From: Spirochaetaceae bacterium
GTDB lineage: Bacteria > Spirochaetota > Spirochaetia > Treponematales > Breznakiellaceae
NCBI GenBank assembly: GCA_031273985.1
Contig: JAISQV010000154.1
Span: 1 to 5,647, forward strand
Direction: 5' to 3'
Length of the DNA stretch: 5,647 nucleotides
Both the position numbers and the translations under genes were made by a program. Below the pieces are notes generated by a model. It saw only the letters and a program-made list of their open reading frames with translations, was not told the origin of the DNA and ran no database searches. This document shows, in pieces, positions 1-5,570 of this stretch (the first letter of the stretch is position 1; each line of letters begins with the position of its first letter).

Positions 1-939
1 GTGAATCCCCTGCTTTCCCTGGCCGGGGCGGAGGTCTACCGGATACCCATGATACTCCTCATAGGCTGGCGGGGGGAGCCCGGCGTTCATGACGAACCCC
101 AGCACATCACCCAGGGCAGGGTGACGCCGGCGCTGCTGGAAGCCATGGAGATACCCTGCGTGATTCTGGATGCGGGAGAGGGCTTTGCGGCGCAGCTCCG
201 GGACTGTTCCGGGTGGCTGGCGGAGAACGGCGCACCCTACGCCTTTCTTGTGCGTAAGGATACCTTCGGCCCCTATACGGGCCTTCCCGGAGAAGAGCCC
301 CCCCTGGAGCTGAGCCGGGAAGAGGCCATAGGGATCATCGCCGGGGCTTCGGGGGAAGGGGAATTCTTCTTCTCCACCACCGGTATGGCCTCCAGGGAAC
401 TCTACGAACTGCGGGAGCGCCTCGGCCAGGGCCACGGGCGGGACTTTCTCACCGTGGGCTCCATGGGCCATGCCTCCTCCCTGGCTTTGGCGGCGGCCCT
501 GCGGCGGCCCGGAGCGCTCATCACCTGCCTGGACGGGGACGGCGCCGCGCTGATGCACCTCGGCGCGCTGGCGGCCATAGGCGAGCGGAAGCCGCGTAAC
601 CTGCGCCACATACTCCTCAACAACGGCGCCCACGACTCCGTGGGGGGGCAGCCCACCATAGCCCGCGCCATAGACCTTCCCGGCATAGCCCGCGCCTGCG
701 GTTACCCGCGGGTCTACAGTGTCCGGGACGGGGCCGCTCTGAAGGAGGCCCTCTCCGGGCGCGGGGGGCCCGTATTCATCGAGGTCATGGTCCGCCGGGG
801 GGCGCGGCAGGACCTGGGCCGGCCCCGGAGCAGCCCGGAGGAAAACAAGCGGGCCCTCATGGCGGCCCTGCGGGAGGCCGCTGCGGACCCGCCGGAGGAC
901 CCGCATCCGGAAGGCCCGCCGGGGGGAGGAATCACATGA
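1..939 (+). CDS. ppd: Phosphonopyruvate decarboxylase, C-terminal part (5' end outside window)
   Basis: Thiamine-diphosphate-dependent enzyme that decarboxylates phosphonopyruvate to phosphonoacetaldehyde, the irreversible step that pulls the unfavourable PEP mutase reaction forward. The visible 312 residues begin inside the family motif (A)VNPLxSL, so the GTG at base 1 is an internal valine codon. Roughly 80-90 N-terminal residues, including the expected catalytic glutamate region, lie upstream. The conserved block IGWRGEPGVHDEPQH is at residues 21-35. The C-terminal TPP-binding half shows GSMGHASSLALA (153-164), the GDG motif (179-181) and the NN pair (207-208) of the GDG-x(n)-NN diphosphate/magnesium-binding signature, then GGQPT (215-219). 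The last ~20 residues form a Pro/Gly/Glu-rich tail of unknown role. The stop overlaps the next start by 4 bp (ATGA), indicating translational coupling. Related TPP enzymes such as sulfopyruvate decarboxylase are a formal alternative, but the pntC and pepM neighbours settle the assignment. Confidence 0.95.
   Translation: MNPLLSLAGAEVYRIPMILLIGWRGEPGVHDEPQHITQGRVTPALLEAMEIPCVILDAGEGFAAQLRDCSGWLAENGAPYAFLVRKDTFGPYTGLPGEEPPLELSREEAIGIIAGASGEGEFFFSTTGMASRELYELRERLGQGHGRDFLTVGSMGHASSLALAAALRRPGALITCLDGDGAALMHLGALAAIGERKPRNLRHILLNNGAHDSVGGQPTIARAIDLPGIARACGYPRVYSVRDGAALKEALSGRGGPVFIEVMVRRGARQDLGRPRSSPEENKRALMAALREAAADPPEDPHPEGPPGGGIT
925..930 (+). promoter_or_regulatory. Shine-Dalgarno site for the PntC/AEP-transaminase gene
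   Basis: GGAGGA lies 5 nt upstream of the ATG at 936, inside the 3' end of ppd. It fixes the start of the next gene at the ATGA overlap and fits coupled translation. Confidence 0.8.
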
Positions 940-2756
940 TACGTCAGGCGGTTATCATGGCGGCGGGCCGGGGCCTGAGACTCAAGGACAGGACCCGTTT
1001 CATGCCCAAGGGCTTCATAGAGCTGGGCGGCCTTCCCCTGGTGGAACATTCGGTGCAAAAACTATTCGCCGAGGGCGTGGAAGAGATCATCATAGGCACG
1101 GGGCACTGCGCCGATTGGTACGAAAGACTCGCGGAGCGCTACCGGGGAATAAGCCTGGTTTACAACGGGGACTACGCCGCCACGGGCAGCATGGGCACCC
1201 TGGCGCTCTGCGCCCCCCTGGTGCGGGGGGATTTCCTGCTCCTCGAATCGGACCTGATCTACGATTCTGCGGGGCTCCGGGTCCTGATCAACGAGGGCAG
1301 GCCCGACGTGATCCTAGCCTCCGGGCCCACCCGCTCCGGCGACGAGGTCTACCTTGAGGCGGACCGGCAGGGCCTGCTCCTCCGGCACTCCAAGCGGCGG
1401 GAAGACCTGGGCCCTGTGGCGGGGGAGCTGGCGGGCATTACCCGGCTCAGGAAGGAGACGCTGGGCCTCATGGCGGCCCATTACGGGGAGGCGGGGAAAC
1501 CGGACATGGAGTACGAGGCCGCCCTGTCCTTTGTCTCCTCTTCGGGCAAGGCCCCCATAGCCATACGCACCGTCGAATACTACCTCTGGCGCGAAATTGA
1601 CGACGCCTCCCACCTGGCCCTGGCGGAGGAACTCTACCCGCGCATAGCCGAGGCGGAAAGCCTCCGCCGGGTGAGGCGGGAGGTGCTCCTCAACCCCGGC
1701 CCGGCCACCACCACGGACAGCGTCAAGTACGCCCAGGTGGCGGCGGACGTCTGCCCCCGGGAGGCGGAATTCGGGGAAGTGATGCGCTGGGTCTGCGCGG
1801 AACTTTCCCTCATGGCCGGCCCTCCGGGCAGCGTGGAGACGGTGCTCTTTGGCGGCTCCGGCACCGCCGTGGACGAGGTGATGATCTCCTCCTGCGTGGG
1901 GGCCGGGGACAGACTCCTCATCGTGGACAACGGCGCTTACGGGGAGCGCATGGCGAAGATGGCCGAAGTCTACGGCCTGGACGCCGATGTGTACCGCAGC
2001 CCGGGCGCCCTGCCCCTGGACACGGCGGCGGTAAAGGCAAAACTCCTGGAGGGCTACAGCCACCTTGCCCTGGTCTACCACGAAACCACCACGGGGCTCC
2101 TCAACCCCGTGCCGGAACTGGGCCGCTTTTGCCGGGAGCGCGGCATCACTACCATCGTTGACGCGGTAAGCGCCTTTGCCGCCATCCCCATAGACATGGA
2201 AGAGGACGGCATAGACTTCATGGCCTCCACCTCCAACAAAAATCTTCAGGGCATGGCCGGGCTGGGTTTTGTGTTCTGCCGCCGGGAGGCCCTGGAAAAA
2301 ATACAGCCCTACCCCCCGCGCAGTTACTACCTCAACCTCCAGGCCCAGTACCGGCATTTCCGGGATACCGGGCAGACCCGCTTTACCCCGCCGGTGCAGA
2401 CCCTCTACGCCCTGCGCCAGGCCATTCTCGAAACCAAACGCGAAACCATAGCGGCCCGTTATGCCCGTTACACGGCCTGCTGGGAGGCCCTGGTACCGGC
2501 GGTCAAGCGCCTCGGCCTCTCCATGCTGGTCCCGGAGGAGGCCCAGTCCCGCCTCATCACGGCGATTCTGGAGCCCCCTTCCCCGCGTTATTCCTTCAAC
2601 GACCTCCACGACAGCGCCCGCCGTCAGGGCTTCACTATTTACCCCGGCAAACTCTCCGGGGCGGACACCTTTCGCATCGCCAACATCGGGGACATAAGGC
2701 CCGAAGAAATGATCGCCTTCACCGGCGTACTGGAAAACTATATGAGGAACCTCTAA
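936..2756 (+). CDS. pntC: Bifunctional CMP-2-aminoethylphosphonate synthase / 2-aminoethylphosphonate transaminase (PntC-AEPT fusion)
   Basis: A 606-residue two-domain cytosolic enzyme. Residues ~1-240 are a MobA-like-fold nucleotidyltransferase. The nucleotide-binding signature AAGRGLRL is at 9-16, MPKGFIELGG at 23-32, a probable metal-binding aspartate (D106) in LLESDL, and a second acidic pair in EIDD (220-223). In the PntC family this domain transfers CMP from CTP to 2-aminoethylphosphonate. Residues ~248-606 are a fold-type I PLP aminotransferase of the AEP:pyruvate class. It starts at LLNPGPATTT (251-260), with GGSGT (306-310), the PLP-ring aspartate D409 in IVDAVSAF, the probable Schiff-base lysine K435 in STSNKNLQG, and the substrate-carboxylate arginine R580 in FRIANIGD. 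This half makes AEP from phosphonoacetaldehyde using an amino donor, probably alanine. Total length equals one PntC (~240 residues) plus one AEPT (~360), so neither half looks truncated. Fusion presumably hands AEP straight to activation. The same fusion is known from Treponema denticola. Substrate identity is inferred from family and context. Confidence 0.94.
   Translation: MIRQAVIMAAGRGLRLKDRTRFMPKGFIELGGLPLVEHSVQKLFAEGVEEIIIGTGHCADWYERLAERYRGISLVYNGDYAATGSMGTLALCAPLVRGDFLLLESDLIYDSAGLRVLINEGRPDVILASGPTRSGDEVYLEADRQGLLLRHSKRREDLGPVAGELAGITRLRKETLGLMAAHYGEAGKPDMEYEAALSFVSSSGKAPIAIRTVEYYLWREIDDASHLALAEELYPRIAEAESLRRVRREVLLNPGPATTTDSVKYAQVAADVCPREAEFGEVMRWVCAELSLMAGPPGSVETVLFGGSGTAVDEVMISSCVGAGDRLLIVDNGAYGERMAKMAEVYGLDADVYRSPGALPLDTAAVKAKLLEGYSHLALVYHETTTGLLNPVPELGRFCRERGITTIVDAVSAFAAIPIDMEEDGIDFMASTSNKNLQGMAGLGFVFCRREALEKIQPYPPRSYYLNLQAQYRHFRDTGQTRFTPPVQTLYALRQAILETKRETIAARYARYTACWEALVPAVKRLGLSMLVPEEAQSRLITAILEPPSPRYSFNDLHDSARRQGFTIYPGKLSGADTFRIANIGDIRPEEMIAFTGVLENYMRNL
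2744..2749 (+). promoter_or_regulatory. Shine-Dalgarno site for pepM
   Basis: GAGGAA lies 6 nt before the ATG at 2756, within the last codons of the pntC fusion gene. The start codon shares one base with the upstream TAA stop (TAATG), a typical reinitiation junction. Confidence 0.75.
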
Positions 2757-4078
2757 TGGCAAAATTGGAAAAACCCGCTCAAAAGACAATTTACCTGGGG
2801 CTCCGGGGCGACATCATCCATCCGGGGATCATCAACATCATCCGGGAAGGGCAGAAACATGGCCGGGTCCTGGTGGGCCTCCTCACGGACTCCGCCATCA
2901 CCACCCACAAACGCCTCCCCTACCTCAACTACGAACAGCGGCGGGAGGTAGTGGAAAGCATCAGGGGTGTAGACCAGGTGGTGCCCCAGGAGGACTGGAG
3001 CTACATACCCAACCTCAAAAAATACCGCCCCGAAGCGATCATCCACGGCGATGACTGGAAAGAAGGCGTCCTTTCGCAGGAGCGGGAACTCGTCTTTGCC
3101 CTGATGAAAGAAATGGGCGGGGAAGTAATAGAGATACCCTACACCCAGGGGGTCAACGCGTCCACCCTCAACGAGGCCATGCGCTCCATAGGCACCACGC
3201 CAGGCGTCCGGCTCAGAACCCTCCGGCGGCTCATCGACATAAAACCCCTGGTACGGATCATGGAGGCCCACTCCGGCCTCTCCGGGCTCATCATCGAAAA
3301 CCTGGAGATCCAGAAAGAAGACGGCCTCCACAGCTTCGACGGAATGTGGGCCTCAAGCCTCACGGACTCCACCAGCAAGGGCAAGCCCGACATCGAAGCG
3401 GTGGACCTTACCGCCCGCCTGCAGGACCTGACCAACATCCTGGAGTGCACCACCAAACCCATCATCTTTGACGGCGACACCGGCGGCAAACCGGAGCACT
3501 TTGTGTTCACTGTGCGGAGCCTCGAGCGCAACGGGGTCTCCGCCGTGATCATCGAAGACAAAGAGGGCCTCAAGCGGAATTCCCTGTTCGGCGCCGAAGT
3601 CGAGCAGACCCTGGCCTCCATCCCGGATTTCTGCGAAAAAATCAGCGTGGGCAAACAGGCCCAGGTTACCCGGGACTTCATGATCATAGCCCGGCTCGAA
3701 AGCCTCATCGCCGGCTTCCCCGTCTCCGACGCCCTCCGGCGGGCCCGCGCCTATGTCAAGGCCGGCGCCGACGGCGTCATGATACACAGCCGCGAAGAAG
3801 TCGGCGATGACATACGGGAATTCTGCGCCGCCTTCCGCAAAGAGTACGACCGGGTCCCCATCGTGCTGGTCCCCACCACCTACAACCAATTCACCGAGCG
3901 CGAACTCGCCTCCTGGGGCGCCAGCATCGTCATCTACGCCAACCACATGCTCCGCTCCTCCTACCCGGCCATGGTGAAAACCGCCCGCAGCATCCTGGAA
4001 CACGAACGCTCCCTCGAAGCCGAAGAATTCCTCATGCCGATAAAAGAAATCATCGAGCTAATCCCCGGAGGAAAGTAA
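2756..4078 (+). CDS. pepM: Phosphoenolpyruvate mutase with N-terminal cytidylyltransferase-like domain
   Basis: A 440-residue protein that rearranges PEP to phosphonopyruvate, the entry step that creates the C-P bond. Residues ~155-435 are the isocitrate-lyase/PEP-mutase barrel. Visible conserved positions, matched by memory to the mussel enzyme, are the WASSL loop (198-202), D212 in GKPD, the metal-site aspartates D239 and D241 in FDGDTGG, and the diagnostic mutase gating loop EDKEGLKRNS (267-276) with K273 and N275. R313 in ARLES and H344 in MIHS also match. The EDKxxxxxNS loop separates mutases from phosphonopyruvate hydrolases and lyases. Residues ~11-140 form a second domain of the HxGH cytidylyltransferase superfamily (TagD-like): IYLGLRGDIIHPGI, then GLLTDSAI (41-48) and LPYLNYEQRREVV (54-66). 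Its signature reads HPGI at 22-25, so the second histidine is replaced by isoleucine, and the usual (R)TxGIS(S/T) segment reads YTQGVNAS (129-136). It may be catalytically impaired or serve only in binding or assembly. The gene is last in the operon. Confidence 0.95.
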   Translation: MAKLEKPAQKTIYLGLRGDIIHPGIINIIREGQKHGRVLVGLLTDSAITTHKRLPYLNYEQRREVVESIRGVDQVVPQEDWSYIPNLKKYRPEAIIHGDDWKEGVLSQERELVFALMKEMGGEVIEIPYTQGVNASTLNEAMRSIGTTPGVRLRTLRRLIDIKPLVRIMEAHSGLSGLIIENLEIQKEDGLHSFDGMWASSLTDSTSKGKPDIEAVDLTARLQDLTNILECTTKPIIFDGDTGGKPEHFVFTVRSLERNGVSAVIIEDKEGLKRNSLFGAEVEQTLASIPDFCEKISVGKQAQVTRDFMIIARLESLIAGFPVSDALRRARAYVKAGADGVMIHSREEVGDDIREFCAAFRKEYDRVPIVLVPTTYNQFTERELASWGASIVIYANHMLRSSYPAMVKTARSILEHERSLEAEEFLMPIKEIIELIPGGK

Positions 4079-4100
4079 AAAATAGTGATAAAGGATAAGG

Positions 4101-4281
4101 GAGGAGGGGGCCGAGCCCCCTGCGCTCCAGCCTCCTCGGGCCTGCGGTCCTGCGGGGTCTTCCGCTACCCCCAATGCGGGGGCTCTGCCCCCGCAACGCC
4201 CCTGTTGGGGGGCTCGATGCCCCCCAAACCCCCTAGCGCGGGGGGATACCCCCCGCGAACCCCCGCAGCGCTTCGCGCTGC
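4101..4281. repeat. Cluster of perfect GC-rich hairpins, partly 31-bp periodic
   Basis: Five perfect short palindromes follow one another. They are 4105-4121 (7-bp stem, loop CGA), 4175-4195 (TGCGGGGGC, loop TCT), 4205-4227 (TTGGGGGGC, loop TCGAT), 4237-4257 (CGCGGGGGG, loop ATA) and 4265-4281 (GCAGCGC, loop TTC). The middle three have 9-bp stems, and their centres at 4185, 4216 and 4247 are exactly 31 bp apart. Each hairpin from the second on is followed by AAC-like bases and a C-run. GAGGAGG (4101-4107) can alternatively pair with CCTCCTC (4131-4137), enclosing the first loop. CCTGCGG is repeated at 4141 and 4149. The cluster begins just after the pepM stop. It may be a REP-like dispersed repeat or may stabilise or terminate the operon mRNA. 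No U-tract follows any stem, so classical intrinsic termination is not shown. Confidence 0.8.
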
Positions 4282-4378
4282 CCCCCGCAACGCCCCCTTC
4301 CCGGAGTTTGCGCGGGGAGGTTCGCCAAAAACCCCTGCGTGGGTTAAACTTGATTCATAAATACATAAATCCAAGGTA

Positions 4379-4408
4379 GCTTTCCCAAAACTGAAGTTTT
4401 GGGAAAGC
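4379..4408. terminator. Perfect 13-bp stem-loop, candidate bidirectional terminator
   Basis: GCTTTCCCAAAAC (4379-4391) is the exact reverse complement of GTTTTGGGAAAGC (4396-4408), with a TGAA loop between. The hairpin sits between two converging genes and is flanked on both sides by AT-rich sequence, as expected for a terminator working in both directions. Neither flank has a clean run of T, so the terminator role is inferred. The inverted repeat itself is directly visible. Confidence 0.55.
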
Positions 4409-4428
4409 CTCTACGAATAAAGATTTAT

Positions 4429-4460
4429 AACCACTTTTCCGCTGTGGTTTAAGGAAAAGT
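4429..4460. repeat. Two overlapping, mutually exclusive hairpins
   Basis: AACCAC (4429-4434) pairs with GTGGTT (4444-4449). Alternatively ACTTTTCC (4433-4440) pairs with GGAAAAGT (4453-4460). The arms overlap, so only one stem can form at a time. The site is roughly 120-150 bp beyond the uppP stop on the - strand, where the sequence after it is AT-rich, so it could help end uppP transcripts. No regulatory function is shown. Confidence 0.4.
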
Positions 4461-4461
4461 A

Positions 4462-4560
4462 AAGGACACGAGGGGCACAAAGGAAGGTCCAAGGTCCCGT
4501 CTTTCAGTGGTTTTTTCTTGTTCTTTCGTAATCATCTTCGTGTCCTTGGTGCCCTTTGCG
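4462..4560. repeat. Inverted element of short AAGGACACG-type units
   Basis: AAGGACACGA (4462-4471) recurs as its exact reverse complement TCGTGTCCTT (4538-4547). Read on the - strand, the right arm is a run of 9-bp units, AAGGGCACC then AAGGACACG. The left arm carries AAGGACACGA followed by GGGGCACAAAGG on the + strand. The interior holds a perfect tandem 7-mer, AAGGTCC at 4484-4490 and 4491-4497, and a T-rich stretch (4508-4527). The element ends about 20 bp from the uppP stop. Short GGACACGAAG-like intergenic tracts are, from memory, widespread in environmental bacterial genomes, so this is probably a dispersed non-coding repeat. Confidence 0.6.
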
Positions 4561-4579
4561 GTTAAATTCTTCATTCTGC

Positions 4580-5383
4580 CTAAAAGAAGACCCCCGTCAG
4601 GTAGCGGTCCGCCAGAATCACAGCGCCCAGGGCCGCCGTATAGACGGCAAAGCCCCAGAGCGAGTGTTTCCGCACGATTTGCAGCATAATCTGAACGGCA
4701 AAGAAGCCCACCAGGGCGGCGGCGGCGGTTCCCGCGATAAGCGCCCCGGCCTCCACAGTCTCCTCCGGCAGGCCGTTCTGCCCCCGCAGTTCCAGCAACT
4801 GCAACACCAGTGCCCCGGCAATGGCCGGAATGGACAGGAGGAAGGAGAAACGCGCCGCAAAATCCCGGTCCAGCTTCCGGGAAAGGGCCCCCGAAAGGGT
4901 CAGCCCGGAGCGGGACACGCCGGGGATGATCGCCACGGCCTGGCATATTCCTATGATCACCGCGTCGAGGGGGCTCATGGCCTCCCCCGGGCGGGTAACG
5001 CCGGAGCGCCTGGAAAGGGCCTCCGCCGCGAGCAGCGCCAGGGCGGTAACGAGGAAGGCGAAACCCAGGTATTCCCCGGACTCAAAGGCCGCCGTTATCT
5101 TGTCCTTCAGAATAAGCGCCGCTATCACTGCGGGGATGGTCCCCAGAATCAAAAAACCCGTGAGGGGCTGGGCTATACGCCGCAGCAGGGCCCCAATGTC
5201 CCGCCGCAGCACCACTACCACCGCTGCCAGGGTTCCCACATGGAGCATCGTATCAAAGAGCAGGACCGGCCCTGAAATGCCGAATATGCGCTGCAAAAGC
5301 ACCAGGTGCCCGGAACTGCTCACCGGAAGGAATTCGGTGATTCCCTGAATCGCCCCCAGAACAATAGCCTCAAGAATCGTCAT
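4580..5383 (-). CDS. uppP: Undecaprenyl-diphosphatase UppP (BacA family)
   Basis: Integral membrane phosphatase of 267 residues, normal for the family. It dephosphorylates undecaprenyl diphosphate to recycle the lipid carrier for peptidoglycan and other surface polymers, and raised dosage can give bacitracin resistance. The first active-site motif reads QGITEFLPVSSSGH (13-26), with E17 and H26 visible. Q13 replaces the first glutamate of the E. coli-type motif, a common variant. The second motif is PGVSRSG (154-160) with catalytic R158. Hydrophobic stretches consistent with membrane segments occur near 40-60, 75-92, 105-122, 182-197, 212-235 and 243-258. The ATG at 5383 gives the family-typical N-terminus MTILEAIVLGAIQG. 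The gene converges on the phosphonate operon and is not part of it. A functional link through surface glycan synthesis is possible but unsupported here. Confidence 0.95.
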   Translation of the reverse strand: MTILEAIVLGAIQGITEFLPVSSSGHLVLLQRIFGISGPVLLFDTMLHVGTLAAVVVVLRRDIGALLRRIAQPLTGFLILGTIPAVIAALILKDKITAAFESGEYLGFAFLVTALALLAAEALSRRSGVTRPGEAMSPLDAVIIGICQAVAIIPGVSRSGLTLSGALSRKLDRDFAARFSFLLSIPAIAGALVLQLLELRGQNGLPEETVEAGALIAGTAAAALVGFFAVQIMLQIVRKHSLWGFAVYTAALGAVILADRYLTGVFF

Positions 5384-5508
5384 TCCCCTACCATATCCGC
5401 TGCGGGCCCTTCATTCAACGGCCCTGGAGGAAATTTTCCGGCCTTATCCGCTCCTTTTAGTAGTTTTAACATTTTTTTCGCTTCCCGCCCCGCCGTACAC
5501 GGGGCCAT
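5380..5508 (-). CDS. Doubtful small ORF overlapping the uppP start
   Basis: A - strand frame starts at ATG 5508 (42 codons) or more plausibly at ATG 5472 (30 codons). The later start has GGAAG about 9 nt upstream. It ends in a TGA that overlaps the uppP ATG as ATGA. The shorter product begins MLKLLKGADKAGKF and ends GPAADMVGE. No family is recognised, and no signal peptide or membrane segment is visible. Against a real gene, it uses TTA and CTA leucine codons that are rare in the other genes here, which favour CTC and CTG. It could be a coupled leader peptide for uppP or a chance frame. Confidence 0.22.
   Translation of the reverse strand: MAPCTAGREAKKMLKLLKGADKAGKFPPGPLNEGPAADMVGE
5384..5389 (-). 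promoter_or_regulatory. Poorly spaced Shine-Dalgarno-like sequence at the uppP start
   Basis: AGGGGA on the - strand directly abuts the uppP ATG with no spacer, too close for normal ribosome positioning. No better-spaced purine tract lies nearby, so initiation may be weak or depend on ribosomes finishing an upstream frame whose stop overlaps this ATG. Confidence 0.35.
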
Positions 5509-5570
5509 CCCTTTTTCTCTTTTCTAACCACGGTCAACAAGTTAAGCGGGGAGAAAACCAAGACAGTCCG

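Larger units (their letters stand above)
4079..4579. other. Intergenic region between convergent pepM and uppP
   Basis: No credible gene is present. Reading frames crossing 4085-4374 translate a hairpin cluster into low-complexity Pro/Gly/Ala/Arg peptides without usable ribosome binding sites. The left half (to about 4330) is extremely GC-rich with C-runs on the + strand. The right half (about 4345-4465) is abruptly AT-richer. The contents, listed separately, are a hairpin array, a perfect long stem, a pair of competing hairpins and an inverted short-unit element. The stretch 4282-4350 holds only C-rich remnants resembling the array spacers. Confidence 0.85.

Noticed and set aside
1..3. GTG at base 1 as the true start of ppd
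   Set aside because: The codon encodes valine within the family motif AVNPLxSL, and a full-length enzyme needs about 80-90 more N-terminal residues, so the gene starts outside the window.
1314..2789. 491-codon open frame on the - strand opposite the pntC fusion gene
   Set aside because: Its product resembles no family and is typical of the antisense frame of a GC-rich gene. The + strand frame carries all catalytic motifs of two enzymes.
4175..4281. CRISPR-like array because of the 31-bp spacing
   Set aside because: There is no constant direct repeat separated by unique spacers. The periodic parts are hairpins of differing sequence and there are no cas genes.
4085..4374. Open frames on both strands through the GC hairpin cluster (91 and 69 codons)
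   Set aside because: They translate palindromic repeats into Pro/Gly/Ala/Arg-rich peptides, and the + strand GTG start has no proper ribosome binding site.
4449..4946. 165-codon - strand frame running past the uppP stop
   Set aside because: Upstream it is uppP in the wrong frame. Its C-terminus (TAKGTKDTK and onward) is a translation of the AAGGACACG repeat.
4556..5348. Long + strand frames opposite uppP (239 and 175 codons)
   Set aside because: They are antisense to a clear UppP with both active-site motifs, and their products are basic, low-complexity and unrecognisable.
5509..5537. uppP promoter with -35 TTGACC (5537-5532, - strand)
   Set aside because: No TATAAT-like hexamer occurs at 16-18 nt spacing; the sequence there is AAAGGG.
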